In this document: positions 50,906 to 59,568 of the stretch, one piece after another | How positions within the stretch are numbered: position 1 is the stretch's first letter | How the letters are laid out: every line of letters begins with the position of its first letter | Assembly: GCF_000716335.1 (NCBI RefSeq) | Contig: NZ_KL591017.1 | Coordinates: 134,049-198,048, forward strand | Direction: 5' to 3' | From: Streptomyces sp. NRRL S-118 | GTDB lineage: Bacteria; Actinomycetota; Actinomycetes; Streptomycetales; Streptomycetaceae | Length of the DNA stretch: 64,000 bases | Translations under genes and position numbers: made by a program | The notes under the pieces: model-generated | Seen by the model: only the letters and a program-made list of their open reading frames with translations | What the model was told of the DNA's origin: nothing | Databases searched by the model: none

Positions 50906-52368
50906 CCCTGGACACGGCCCCCGCCCTCGAGGTCGATCCGCTCCTCGACGACCCGGCGACCCGCATCATCGTGTGCTGCGGTGCGGGCGGGGTCGGCAAG
51001 ACGACGACCGCCGCGGCCCTGGGCGTACGGGCGGCGGAGCGCGGCCGCAAGGTGGTCGTGCTGACCATCGACCCGGCCCGCCGGCTCGCCCAGTCGATGG
51101 GCATCGACCGGCTGGACAACGTCCCGCGCCGGGTCGACGGCATCGCGGGCGACGGCGAGCTGCACGCGATGATGCTCGACATGAAGCGCACCTTCGACGA
51201 CATCGTCGAGGCGCACGCCGACCCGGAGCGGGCCCGCGCCATTCTGGGCAACCCCTTCTACCAGTCCCTGTCGGCCGGTTTCGCGGGCACGCAGGAGTAC
51301 ATGGCGATGGAGAAGCTGGGGCAGCTGCGGGCGCGCGACGAGTGGGACCTGATCGTGGTCGACACGCCGCCGTCCCGCTCCGCGCTGGACTTCCTGGACG
51401 CTCCGAAGCGGCTCGGCTCCTTCCTGGACGGGAAGTTCATCAAACTGCTGATGACCCCGGCGAAGATGGGCGGCCGGGCCGGGATGAAGTTCCTGAACGT
51501 CGGCATGTCGATGATGACGGGAACCCTGGGCAAGCTGCTGGGCGGCCAACTGCTGCGGGACGTGCAGACGTTCGTCGCGGCGATGGACACGATGTTCGGC
51601 GGATTCCGTACGCGCGCGGACGCCACGTACCGGCTGCTCCAGGCGCCGGGCACGGCGTTCCTGGTGGTGGCCGCGCCGGAGCGGGACGCGCTGCGCGAGG
51701 CGGCGTACTTCGTGGAGCGGCTGGCGGCGGAGCAGATGCCGCTGGCCGGGCTGGTCCTCAACCGGGTGCACGGCAGCGGCGCCGCCCGGCTGTCGGCGGC
51801 GCGTGCGCTGGCCGCCGCCGAAAATCTTGACGAGGGCCGCATTGTGGATCAGGACGACGGGAAGACTGGTGTTCGTGGCGGCCCCGAGGCCGCCTCTCCC
51901 GAGCCCCCCTCCGCACCAGCTGTCATACGTCCCACCCCCGCGTCGCGCCCGCACGGCACCGCAGCGTCCGAAGCAAGCGCGCCCGAGACCACAGCACTTG
52001 AGGCCGCAGCACTTGAGGCCGCCGCGCCCACGACGGCGGCGTCACCCGGTACGTCCGGAGCTTCCGGCGCGTCCGGTGCCTCGGGCGCGTCCAGTACGCC
52101 GGTCGCCGAGGCGTCCGCGGTACCGCCCGCTGTCGCACAGCTGACAGCGGGTCTGCTGCGGCTGCACGCCGAGCGGATGCAGGTGCTCGCCCGTGAGCGG
52201 CGCACGCGGGATCGTTTCGCCGCGCTGCACCCCGAGGTGGCGGTGGCCGAAGTGGCCGCCCTGCCCGGGGACGTGCACGACCTGGCGGCGTTGCGGGCCA
52301 TCGGCGAGCGGCTGGCGACCGGCGGCTCGTCGGCCGTGGCCGTGCCGCCGCGCGGCACGCGCGTGTGA
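50902..52368 (+). CDS. ArsA/GET3-like ATPase, second of a pair, with low-complexity insert
   Basis: A 488-residue partner of the upstream ATPase. Walker A CGAGGVGKTT (about residues 27-36), DPARRLAQ and DLIVVDTPPSRS are intact. A disordered insert at about residues 310-400, rich in Ala, Ser, Thr and Pro and containing SGASGASGASGAS, splits the conserved end (QLTAGLLRLHAERMQVLARE) from the ATPase core; mycobacterial relatives lack most of it. The ATG overlaps the upstream stop. Membrane or chaperone clients are unknown. Confidence 0.88.
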   Translation: MTLDTAPALEVDPLLDDPATRIIVCCGAGGVGKTTTAAALGVRAAERGRKVVVLTIDPARRLAQSMGIDRLDNVPRRVDGIAGDGELHAMMLDMKRTFDDIVEAHADPERARAILGNPFYQSLSAGFAGTQEYMAMEKLGQLRARDEWDLIVVDTPPSRSALDFLDAPKRLGSFLDGKFIKLLMTPAKMGGRAGMKFLNVGMSMMTGTLGKLLGGQLLRDVQTFVAAMDTMFGGFRTRADATYRLLQAPGTAFLVVAAPERDALREAAYFVERLAAEQMPLAGLVLNRVHGSGAARLSAARALAAAENLDEGRIVDQDDGKTGVRGGPEAASPEPPSAPAVIRPTPASRPHGTAASEASAPETTALEAAALEAAAPTTAASPGTSGASGASGASGASSTPVAEASAVPPAVAQLTAGLLRLHAERMQVLARERRTRDRFAALHPEVAVAEVAALPGDVHDLAALRAIGERLATGGSSAVAVPPRGTRV

Positions 52369-52629
52369 CGGCGTAACGGCAAGGCGTGCCCGCCGCCGTC
52401 GAGCAGGACACGCGAACAAAGCGGCGAAACGCGACATATGCGACATGCCACACGGGTCGCAACACGCGCGGCGCGGCGACCGGCGACGCACCGTGGGTAC
52501 GGCGCACCATGGGCGCGCAAGGCACCGGCGCAACGAGGGAGGGCGCCCGGGGGAACCCGGATACGCGCAGGTGGAAGGCGTGCGTGGCGCTCCGGCGCGG
52601 GTCCTCGAACGGCGCCGGGCCCCCGCGCC

Positions 52630-52974
52630 CTAGCCCACTGCCGCGTACGACTCGTACGTCTCGTCGTCGTCCAGCGCGACGGGCAGGATGCCCGCGCTGC
52701 GCTCGTACTCCGTGCGCGCGGTCTCCAGGAGCCGGCGCCACGAGGTGACGGTCGGCCGCCGACGCAGCAGTGCTCGCCGCTCGCGCTCCGTCATCCCGCC
52801 CCACACGCCGAACTCGACGCGATTGTCCAGCGCATCGGCCAGGCACTCGGTCCGCACCGGACACCCGGTGCACACCGCCTTGGCCCTGTTCTGCGCCGCT
52901 CCCTGCACGAACAGTTCATCCGGATCGGTAGTGCGGCAGGCCGCCTGCGCACTCCAGTCAGCTACCCAGCCCAT
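52630..52974 (-). CDS. wblA: WhiB-like iron-sulphur regulator WblA
   Basis: A 114-residue WhiB-family protein that in Streptomyces controls the switch to aerial growth and represses antibiotic genes. The [4Fe-4S] Cys are in AACRTTDP and CTGCPVRTEC (C-x2-C-x5-C), the turn is FGVWGG, and the basic DNA-binding end is RERRALLRRRPTV. The ATG at 52974 gives the length and MGWVADWSAQ start I know from S. coelicolor WblA; the frame extends to a GTG at 53031 with no good ribosome site. It is the orthologue of WhiB4 in position. The upstream 417 bp are shared with the penicillin-binding protein gene. Confidence 0.95.
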   Translation of the reverse strand: MGWVADWSAQAACRTTDPDELFVQGAAQNRAKAVCTGCPVRTECLADALDNRVEFGVWGGMTERERRALLRRRPTVTSWRRLLETARTEYERSAGILPVALDDDETYESYAAVG

Positions 52975-53391
52975 ACCGGCGCCGTCCTCTCCCGAATCGA
53001 GGCTCCCCCACGGCGGTAGCGGCATATTCACCGCTGCCAGTTGAGGACGTTACGGAAGGTGGGCACAGCGCAACACCCCCTTCGGGCCCAATCTTGAATG
53101 GCCCGAACGGACTATGCGTACGCGGCAGATCACCCAGGGGAGTGACCCAAGGACATACCTGCCTCATCCCCTACAACACGACATGTCCCATGATCGACAA
53201 CGGGCATCCGGCGACGCATGAGGCGGAAACGGACATCGCTCGGTGGCGACGTCGAGTGGTGCTGTGGGGAGAGCTGACACAGCGGTCCTGACCAGGGTCT
53301 CGTTACAGGACCGCAACTGCTGTGACAGTTGTGACCAGCTTAGGCCAAGGGATATACGCGTGTCCGGCGAATGAGAACGTAGGCTGCTGCC
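52975..53391. promoter_or_regulatory. Divergent control region of wblA and the penicillin-binding protein gene
   Basis: No gene is supported in 417 bp. It must contain the promoters of both genes. wblA is known in Streptomyces to be a target of developmental regulators, but I could not identify a particular operator. A short direct repeat TGTGACAGTTGTGAC (53321-53335) stands near the penicillin-binding protein side. Confidence 0.5.
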
Positions 53392-55644
53392 ATGCCAAAG
53401 AAGCGCTCCGGCGGTGGTCTGACCGGGACCCAGCAGGCCGCCAAGTTCCTCGGTGTCAGCGTGCTCTCCGGAGCCGTACTGGCGGGCATCGCACTGCCCG
53501 CCGTCGGCGCGCTGGGACTCGCGGCGAAGGGAACGGTCCAGGGATTCGACGAGATTCCGGCCAATCTCAAGCGTCCGCCGCTGAGCCAGCGCACCACGAT
53601 CCTCGACGCGAAGGGCGGGCAGATCGCGACGGTCTACTCGCGCGACCGCACCGTCGTGGACCTCAAGGACATCTCCCCGTACATGCAGAAGGCGATCGTC
53701 GCGATCGAGGACTCGCGCTTCTACGAGCACGGGGCGATCGACCTCAAGGGCGTCCTGCGCGCGCTCAACCGCAACGCCCAGTCGGGCGGCGTGGCGCAGG
53801 GTGCGTCGACCCTGACCCAGCAGTACGTGAAGAACGTCTTCGTGGAGGAGGCCGGCGACGACCCCGACAAGGTCGCGCAGGCCACGCAGCAGACGCTCGG
53901 CCGCAAGATCCAGGAGCTGAAGTACGCGATCCAGGTCGAGGAGGAGCTCGGGAAGAAGAAGATCCTCGAGAACTACCTCAACATCACGTTCTTCGGGCAG
54001 CAGGCGTACGGCATCGAGGCCGCCTCCAAGCGCTACTTCTCCAAGCCGGCCAAGGACCTGACCCTGGAGGAGTCGGCGATGCTGGCCGGCCTCGTCCAGT
54101 CGCCGAGCCGGTACGACCCGGTCAACGACGTCGAGGAGGCGACCAAGCGCCGCAACATCGTCCTGCAGCGCATGGCGGCCGTGGGCGACATCAGCCAGGC
54201 GGAGGCGGACCGGGCGAAGGCCAGCCCGATCAAGCTGAAGGTGAGCAAGCCGAAGAACGGCTGCATCACCGCCATCGACGGCGCGGGCTTCTTCTGCGAC
54301 TACGTCCGCGAGGTCTTCCTCTCCGACCCGGTCTTCGGCAAGAACCGGGAGGAGCGCAACAAGGTCTGGAACCGCGGCGGCCTCACGATCCGGACGACGC
54401 TGGACCCGCAGGCCCAGAAGTCGACGCAGGAGTCGATAAAGGACCACGTCTACCAGAGCGACAAGGTCGCGACGGCCGTGACGATGGTCCAGCCCGGCAC
54501 CGGCAAGATCGTCGCGATGGGCCAGTCCAAGCCGTACGGCTTCGGCAAGAACGAGACGCAGATCAACTACTCGGTCAACAAGCGGATGGGCGGCTCGAAC
54601 TTCGGCTTCCCGGTCGGTTCGACGTTCAAGCCGTTCGTCGCGGCGGCGGCCCTGGAGCAGGGCAGGCCGCCGACACAGATGTACTCGGCGCCGTACGAGA
54701 TGCCGTACCCGAGCTCCATCTCCCAGTGCGACGGCAAGTCGTGGCGGAACGCCGGCGGCCAGCGCCTGGAGAACGAGAACGAGTCCGAGGTCGGCCCGTA
54801 CGCCCTCAAGGACGCGATGGCGATGTCCGTCAACACCTACTTCGTCCAGATGATCGAGGACATCGGTCTGTGCCCGGTCGTCGAGATGACCGACAAGCTG
54901 GGTGTGGTGCAGGGCAACGGGTCGAAGCTGCCCGAGGAGCCGTCGCCGCTGACCCTCGGTTCGACGGGTATCTCGCCGCTGACCATGGCGACGGCGTACG
55001 CGGCCTTCGCCAACCGCGGCACGTACTGCACGCCGGTCGCCATCGAGTCGATCCAAACCGCGGACGGCAAGAGCCTGCCGGTGCCGAAGAGCCAGTGCAG
55101 CAAGGCCATGACGGAGCGGACCGCCGACACCATCAACAGCCTGCTGGGCGGCGTCATCGACTCCGGTACGGGCCAGGCGGCCGGCCTGAGCGACCGCGAC
55201 AACGCGGGCAAGACGGGTACGACGGACGGCCGCAGGAACGCCTGGTTCGTCGGGTACACGCCGAACCTGAGCGGCGCGGTGTGGGTCGGCAGTGCGAGCC
55301 AGCAGGTGGAGATGCAGTACATCACCATCGGCGGCCAGTACCACGACAAGGTCTTCGGCGGTAAGGTCCCCGGCCCGATCTGGAAGGACGCGATGACGGG
55401 CGCGCTGGAGGGCCACGAGCCGCTCCCCTTCGTCGATGTCCACATCCCGGACGCGCCGAAGGGCGACGACAAGGGCAAGCCCGGTGACGGCGGCAAGCCC
55501 GGCGGCAACGGCGGCGGAACCACGGGCGGCGGCGACCAGCCGTGGCCCGGGATCTCCTTCCCGCCGGACATGATCGGCGGCGGCAACCAGCGGGGCCAGG
55601 GCAACAACGGCGGCGGGAACGGCGGCTGGGACTGGGGCGGCTGA
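53392..55644 (+). CDS. Class A penicillin-binding protein (PonA2-like)
   Basis: A 750-residue bifunctional cell-wall synthase. A membrane helix (FLGVSVLSGAVLAGIALPAV) leads to the glycosyltransferase GT51 domain (EDSRFYEHGAID with catalytic Glu about 106; GASTLTQQYVKN) and then the transpeptidase: SxxK GSTFKPF (about residue 411), SVNTY and KTGTTDG (about 607). The C-terminus is a Gly/Asn/Asp-rich disordered tail. It polymerises and crosslinks peptidoglycan. The position beside a WhiB gene matches ponA2 in mycobacteria. A strong terminator follows 24 bp on. Confidence 0.95.
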   Translation: MPKKRSGGGLTGTQQAAKFLGVSVLSGAVLAGIALPAVGALGLAAKGTVQGFDEIPANLKRPPLSQRTTILDAKGGQIATVYSRDRTVVDLKDISPYMQKAIVAIEDSRFYEHGAIDLKGVLRALNRNAQSGGVAQGASTLTQQYVKNVFVEEAGDDPDKVAQATQQTLGRKIQELKYAIQVEEELGKKKILENYLNITFFGQQAYGIEAASKRYFSKPAKDLTLEESAMLAGLVQSPSRYDPVNDVEEATKRRNIVLQRMAAVGDISQAEADRAKASPIKLKVSKPKNGCITAIDGAGFFCDYVREVFLSDPVFGKNREERNKVWNRGGLTIRTTLDPQAQKSTQESIKDHVYQSDKVATAVTMVQPGTGKIVAMGQSKPYGFGKNETQINYSVNKRMGGSNFGFPVGSTFKPFVAAAALEQGRPPTQMYSAPYEMPYPSSISQCDGKSWRNAGGQRLENENESEVGPYALKDAMAMSVNTYFVQMIEDIGLCPVVEMTDKLGVVQGNGSKLPEEPSPLTLGSTGISPLTMATAYAAFANRGTYCTPVAIESIQTADGKSLPVPKSQCSKAMTERTADTINSLLGGVIDSGTGQAAGLSDRDNAGKTGTTDGRRNAWFVGYTPNLSGAVWVGSASQQVEMQYITIGGQYHDKVFGGKVPGPIWKDAMTGALEGHEPLPFVDVHIPDAPKGDDKGKPGDGGKPGGNGGGTTGGGDQPWPGISFPPDMIGGGNQRGQGNNGGGNGGWDWGG

Positions 55645-55667
55645 CGCGCGCGAGAGGCACATGCGAG

Positions 55668-55700
55668 GGGCGCCCACCGTGGGAACGGTGGGCGCCCTTT
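55668..55700 (+). terminator. Terminator after the penicillin-binding protein gene
   Basis: A perfect 13-bp stem (GGGCGCCCACCGT, 55668-55680 with 55685-55697), tetraloop GGGA, then TTT. Confidence 0.9.
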
Positions 55701-55820
55701 CGTGTACGCGGGGCGTGACCCTCTGGGCGGCCGCGGCGCGGGCCGAGCACACGCCGGGCGCGCGGCGGACGACCCGGGCAGCACCCGGTACGAACGCGAC
55801 GCGGCCCGCGGCATCAGCCG

Positions 55821-55932
55821 GGGGGAGCGGCGGCGGGGCCGTGCTGCCCCGGCGCCAGCGCCGGCCCGGGCTCAGCCCGTGAGGGGGAGCAGCGGCGGGG
55901 CTGTGCCGCCCCGGCCCTGGCTCAGCCGGCGA
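55821..55932. repeat. Imperfect tandem duplication at the YqeY gene end
   Basis: GGGGAGC, a G/C-rich stretch and GGCTCAGCC appear at 55821-55883 and again at 55884-55932 with a 13-bp deletion. The second copy contains the YqeY stop codon, so the gene's tail has been copied downstream. Confidence 0.7.
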
Positions 55933-56386
55933 GGAGCTGCTTGACCGTGGCGGCGACGCGGCCGCCCTCGGCGCGGCCGGCCACCTTCGGGTTGACGATC
56001 TTCATGACGGCTCCCATCGCCCGCGGACCCTCCGCGCCGGCCGCCTTGGCCTCCTCGACGGCCTGGGTCACGATCGAGCGGAGCTCGTCGTCGCTCAGCT
56101 GCTGCGGGAGGTAGGCGTCGAGGATCACGCCCTCCGCCTTCTCACGCTCGGCCTGCTCGGAGCGGCCGCCCTGCGCGAAGGCCTCGGCCGCCTCGCGGCG
56201 CTTCTTCGCCTCCTTGGCGATCACCTTCTGCACCTCGTCGTCGGAAAGCTCGCGCTTCTCCTTGCCCGCGACCTCCTCCTTGGTGATCGCGGCGAGGGTC
56301 AGCCGGAGAGTGGAGGAGCGCAGCTCGTCGCGCTCCTTGATCGCGGCGTTGAGGTCATCCTGCAGCTTGGACTTGAGCGTGGTCAT
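55922..56386 (-). CDS. GatB/YqeY-domain protein
   Basis: A 154-residue YqeY-family protein, TTLKSKLQDDLNAAIKERDE onward, with the family's conserved RLTLAAI and YLPQQLSDDEL and a terminal three-helix unit like the tail of GatB. GatB-type tails bind tRNA in the amidotransferase, so an RNA-binding role is plausible but unproven. The ATG at 56386 starts the conserved sequence; upstream codons are out of family. It converges on the penicillin-binding protein gene. Confidence 0.9.
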   Translation of the reverse strand: MTTLKSKLQDDLNAAIKERDELRSSTLRLTLAAITKEEVAGKEKRELSDDEVQKVIAKEAKKRREAAEAFAQGGRSEQAEREKAEGVILDAYLPQQLSDDELRSIVTQAVEEAKAAGAEGPRAMGAVMKIVNPKVAGRAEGGRVAATVKQLLAG

Positions 56387-56465
56387 GCGAACCAGTGTGT
56401 CAGGTGCGGTGACCTGCACGCCCGCGCATTTCCCGCTGCCGTGGCCGTTCTGGAACGATGAGCCC

Positions 56466-57413
56466 ATGCGCGCGCGATACGGAGTCCCCCTGAAAGTCAC
56501 CGCAGGAATCGCAGCGGTCGGCGCGGCCGGCCTGGTCTACGCCGCCGGCTTCGAGGTCCGCTCGTTCCGGCTCCGCCGGATCACCGTCCCCGTGCTGCCG
56601 CCGGGCATGCGCGACCTGCGGGTCCTCCAGGTGTCGGACATCCACATGGTCGGCGGCCAGCGCAAGAAGCGGACGTGGCTCCAGTCGCTGGCGGGACTGC
56701 GTCCCGACTTCGTCGTGAACACGGGCGACAACCTCTCCGACCCGGACGGCGTGCCGGAGGTCCTGGACGCGCTCGGCCCGCTCATGGAGTTTCCGGGGGT
56801 GTACGTCTTCGGCTCCAACGACTACTACGGCCCGAAGCTGCGCAACCCCGCCCGCTACCTGATCGAGAAGGCCCAGGGACGCCACGGCCTCAACGGCAAC
56901 GCGCCGGCCGTCGGGGCCGTGCACAACCCGTGGGAGGAGCTGCGCGACGCCTTCGACGCGGCGGGCTGGGTGAACCTGACCAACACCCGCGGCCGCCTCA
57001 AGCTCGACGGTCTGGACCTGGCCTTCACCGGCCTGGACGACCCGCACATCAAGCGCGACCGCTACGAGCAGGTCGCGGGCGGCCCGGAGGCGGACGCCGA
57101 CCTGTCGGTGGCCGTCGTCCACGCCCCGTACCTGCGCTCCCTGGACGCCTTCACGACCGACGGCTACCCCCTGATCCTGGCCGGCCACACGCACGGCGGC
57201 CAGCTCTGCATCCCGTTCTACGGGGCGCTGGTCACCAACTGCGACCTGGACACGGACCGCGTGAAGGGCCTCTCCACGCACCGCGCCGGGGGGAACACGG
57301 CCTACCTCCACGTCTCGGCGGGCTGCGGCACCAACCGCTACACCCCGGTCCGCTTCGCCTGCCCCCCGGAGGCCACGCTCCTCACCCTCACCGCCCGCGA
57401 CGACCGCCGGTAG
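56466..57413 (+). CDS. Calcineurin-type metallophosphoesterase, membrane-anchored
   Basis: A 315-residue phosphoesterase. An N-terminal helix (VTAGIAAVGAAGLVYAAGFE) anchors it, and the metal motifs follow: DIHMVGG (Asp-x-His), NTGDNLSD, GSNDYYG in the place of GNHD, and GHTHGGQ near the end. The His of GNHD is Asp-Tyr here, a variant common in this family. It corresponds to Rv3683. Likely substrates are phosphodiesters or nucleotide lipids; unknown. The ATG at 56466 is used because it opens the helix; the longer frame is shadow of the divergent YqeY gene. Confidence 0.88.
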   Translation: MRARYGVPLKVTAGIAAVGAAGLVYAAGFEVRSFRLRRITVPVLPPGMRDLRVLQVSDIHMVGGQRKKRTWLQSLAGLRPDFVVNTGDNLSDPDGVPEVLDALGPLMEFPGVYVFGSNDYYGPKLRNPARYLIEKAQGRHGLNGNAPAVGAVHNPWEELRDAFDAAGWVNLTNTRGRLKLDGLDLAFTGLDDPHIKRDRYEQVAGGPEADADLSVAVVHAPYLRSLDAFTTDGYPLILAGHTHGGQLCIPFYGALVTNCDLDTDRVKGLSTHRAGGNTAYLHVSAGCGTNRYTPVRFACPPEATLLTLTARDDRR

Positions 57414-57528
57414 CCGGAGCCCGCCTCCCGCTCGGACGGCCCCCGCCTGCCGCCCCGCGAAAACCGGATTTCGTCTCCGGCCGCGGGTGGGCTAAAGTAA
57501 ACGACGTCGCCGGGACACCGGACGACAT

Positions 57529-57602
57529 CGGGGTGTAGCGCAGCTTGGCAGCGCGCTTCGTTCGGGACGAAGAGGTCGTGGGTTCAAATCCCGCCACCCC
57601 GA
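57529..57602 (+). tRNA. tRNA-Pro(CGG)
   Basis: Acceptor CGGGGTG pairs with CACCCCG, D-arm GCGC, anticodon loop TTCGGGA reads CGG, T-arm GTGGG-TTCAAAT-CCCGC, discriminator A. CCA is not encoded. pSAM2-type elements use tRNA-Pro in other streptomycetes, but no duplicated 3' end is present here. Confidence 0.97.
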
Positions 57603-58070
57603 CAGAGAAGTACCAGGTCAGGGCTGGTTTCCTTCATGGGAAGCCGGCCCTGATTCGTTTGCGTGGCGAACTGCGTGACACCTGCTCCCGATCCGGGCGA
57701 CGGCGATCACACCCACAGCAGCGATGGCGCCCGCGTGGTGGACAGCCCGGCGGCCGACGACCACCCCCAGCACCTCCACGGCGACGTACACCGCCGGCTG
57801 TCTTCTGATCTCCCCACGGGCACGTGCGGCCTGGCACTGACGGGCTGTGCGGGCACGTGCCGAAGATGCCGTCCGTGGCCACCGCGCCGGTACGGATGAC
57901 CGGACGCATCCGCCGTGCCCCGAAGGGCCATCGGGTACGGCCGATGCAGACCAAGCGGTTGCTCACTGCTAGTCTTCCGGATCTCGTCCGGACATTCATA
58001 TGTCGCACACATGACACGCACAGGCGCCCGATTCCGGGCGCCCCGAGGTCGCTGCGAGGAGACATCGCCC
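57603..58070. promoter_or_regulatory. Region between tRNA-Pro and the sigma factor gene
   Basis: No gene is supported in 468 bp. It holds the tRNA terminator near its left end and a GGCGCCC hairpin (58023-58042) close to the sigma-factor ribosome site, which might affect its translation. On the minus strand a stretch near 57660-57790 encodes a hydrophobic run in one frame, but it has no start or family match that I can see. Confidence 0.4.
57618..57653 (+). terminator. Terminator after tRNA-Pro
   Basis: TCAGGGC (57618-57624) pairs with GCCCTGA (57647-57653), with an inner GGTTTCC/GGGAAGCC extension around a TTCAT loop, followed by TTCGTTT. Confidence 0.8.
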
Positions 58071-58637
58071 GTGGGCACAGTCGTCGACGACGCCGCCTCC
58101 GTGGAGTTCCATGCCTTCTTCGAGCGGCACTACGCCGAACTGGCCCGGCTCGCACATCTGTTGACCGGCGAGGCGGATGCCGCCGACGATCTGGCCGCGG
58201 ATGCGCTGCTCGCGCTGTGGCACCGCTGGGACCGGGTGCGGGCGAGCGAGCACCCGGTGGCGTACGCGCGGGGCGTGGTCGCCAATCTGGCCCGGACGCG
58301 GATACGCAGCGCGGTGCGCGAGCGGCGGCGGATCGCCCTGTTCTGGGCGCATGGTGAGGAGAAGGCCGAGAACCCGGACGTGGCCGGGGTGGTGGACGTA
58401 CAAGGGGCGCTGCGCAGGCTGCCGTTCCGCAAGCGGGCGTGTGTCGTGCTGCGTCATGCGTTCGACCTGTCCGAGAAGGACACCGCGCTGGCCCTGGGCG
58501 TGTCGGTCGGTACGGTGAAGAGCCAGACGTCGAAGGGGATGGCCGAGCTGCAGCGGCTGCTCGGCACGCAGGACGCTCCGCGTAAGGTGCACGCAGCGAT
58601 GGCGCGAACCGGGACTGCCGGAGGAAGGGACCGATGA
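58071..58637 (+). CDS. SigE-family ECF sigma factor
   Basis: A 188-residue extracytoplasmic-function sigma factor. Region 2 starts FHAFFERHYAELARLAHLLTG (in two halves) with the DDLAADALLALWHRW core, and region 4 is ALRRLPFRKRACVVLRHAFD followed by the recognition helix SVGTVKSQTSKGM. It belongs to the large actinobacterial SigE-family of small sigma factors. GAGGAGA lies 8 bp before the GTG at 58071. The downstream gene overlaps by 4 bp and encodes its probable membrane partner. Confidence 0.9.
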   Translation: MGTVVDDAASVEFHAFFERHYAELARLAHLLTGEADAADDLAADALLALWHRWDRVRASEHPVAYARGVVANLARTRIRSAVRERRRIALFWAHGEEKAENPDVAGVVDVQGALRRLPFRKRACVVLRHAFDLSEKDTALALGVSVGTVKSQTSKGMAELQRLLGTQDAPRKVHAAMARTGTAGGRDR

Positions 58638-59491
58638 CCATGCGGCGGGACGTGCACGACGAGCTGCGCGCCCGGCTGCACGAGGCGGCCGGGGCGCACC
58701 GGCCCGACCGCGCCCGGATCCTGGCACGGCTCGAACGCGGCATGGCGCAGGAGGACCGGCCCCGCTCCCGTGCGGCCCGTCCGCCCCGCTTCGGCTGGGT
58801 GCGCGCGGTGGGCGTCACCGCGGCGGTCGCGGGGATCCTCGCCGCCGGCGGCTACGGCGTGGCCTCCGTGGTGAACGACGAGCCTCCGCAGCAGACGGTC
58901 GCGGTCCCGCCGACGCCCACCACCTCCACGCCCACCCCGTCGGCGGAAGCGACGCGCCGGGCGCCCTCGCCGGTGGACCCGACGCCCGTGGATCCGGCGC
59001 CCGCGGACCCCGTGCCGAGCACCTCCCGCGCGCCCCGCGAGCCGAGCGCCTCCCCGTCGCGTACGCCCGATACCGGCGCGCCCGCCGCCGGTGAGCAGGA
59101 CGGGCCACTCTGGTCGGACGGCTCCGTGGACCCGCACAGCAACGACTTCTGGGCGCAGAGCAACGTCACCCTCAAGACCCGCGAGGAACTGACCGCGCTG
59201 ACCGTCGAATTGCGGATCGCCCAGACCGGCGGGGTCACCTCCACCGGTGCCTGGCGGTCGCTGCCCGAGGCCGACTTCACACTGACGATCACCGAGAAGG
59301 ACGGCTACCTCGTCCACACCTGGGTGCTCAAGCAGGGCCGTACGGTCCCGGCCGGCCAGTGGGTGTTCGCCGGGCAGTACAACCACGCCCGCGGCGGCCG
59401 GGACGCCCGGGAGGACCGCTACGCGGCCACCGCCCGGACCCGGAGCGAACAGCTCGCCGTGTCGGGCGACTTCGCCCGGCACGACGACTGA
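58634..59491 (+). CDS. Membrane protein, probable anti-sigma partner
   Basis: A 285-residue single-pass protein. A cytoplasmic N-terminus (about 60 residues, with DVHDELRARLHEAAGAHRPD) precedes one helix (VRAVGVTAAVAGILAAGGYG), a Pro/Thr/Ser-rich wall-spanning linker (about 85-155) and an exported domain of about 130 residues (LWSDGSVDPHSNDFWAQSNV). ATGA overlap with the sigma gene implies translational coupling, the usual arrangement for a sigma factor and its membrane-bound regulator. No zinc anti-sigma motif is seen. The exported domain probably senses something outside, possibly a polysaccharide since a pectate lyase gene follows. Confidence 0.75.
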   Translation: MTMRRDVHDELRARLHEAAGAHRPDRARILARLERGMAQEDRPRSRAARPPRFGWVRAVGVTAAVAGILAAGGYGVASVVNDEPPQQTVAVPPTPTTSTPTPSAEATRRAPSPVDPTPVDPAPADPVPSTSRAPREPSASPSRTPDTGAPAAGEQDGPLWSDGSVDPHSNDFWAQSNVTLKTREELTALTVELRIAQTGGVTSTGAWRSLPEADFTLTITEKDGYLVHTWVLKQGRTVPAGQWVFAGQYNHARGGRDAREDRYAATARTRSEQLAVSGDFARHDD

Positions 59492-59568
59492 TTCCAGGAA
59501 CGCGGCAACCTTTTCCCCGCCCGTGGCGACCGGAAGGCGCAAGATCTTCCCCCACGCAAGGAATGGGC

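Noticed and set aside
53321..53335. Possible Crp site near the penicillin-binding protein gene
   Set aside because: TGTGAC occurs twice as a direct repeat, not as the inverted pair that Crp needs.
57529..58070. Possible second integrated element or remnant at tRNA-Pro
   Set aside because: No second copy of the tRNA 3' end and no integrase gene; the region only shows a terminator and non-coding DNA.
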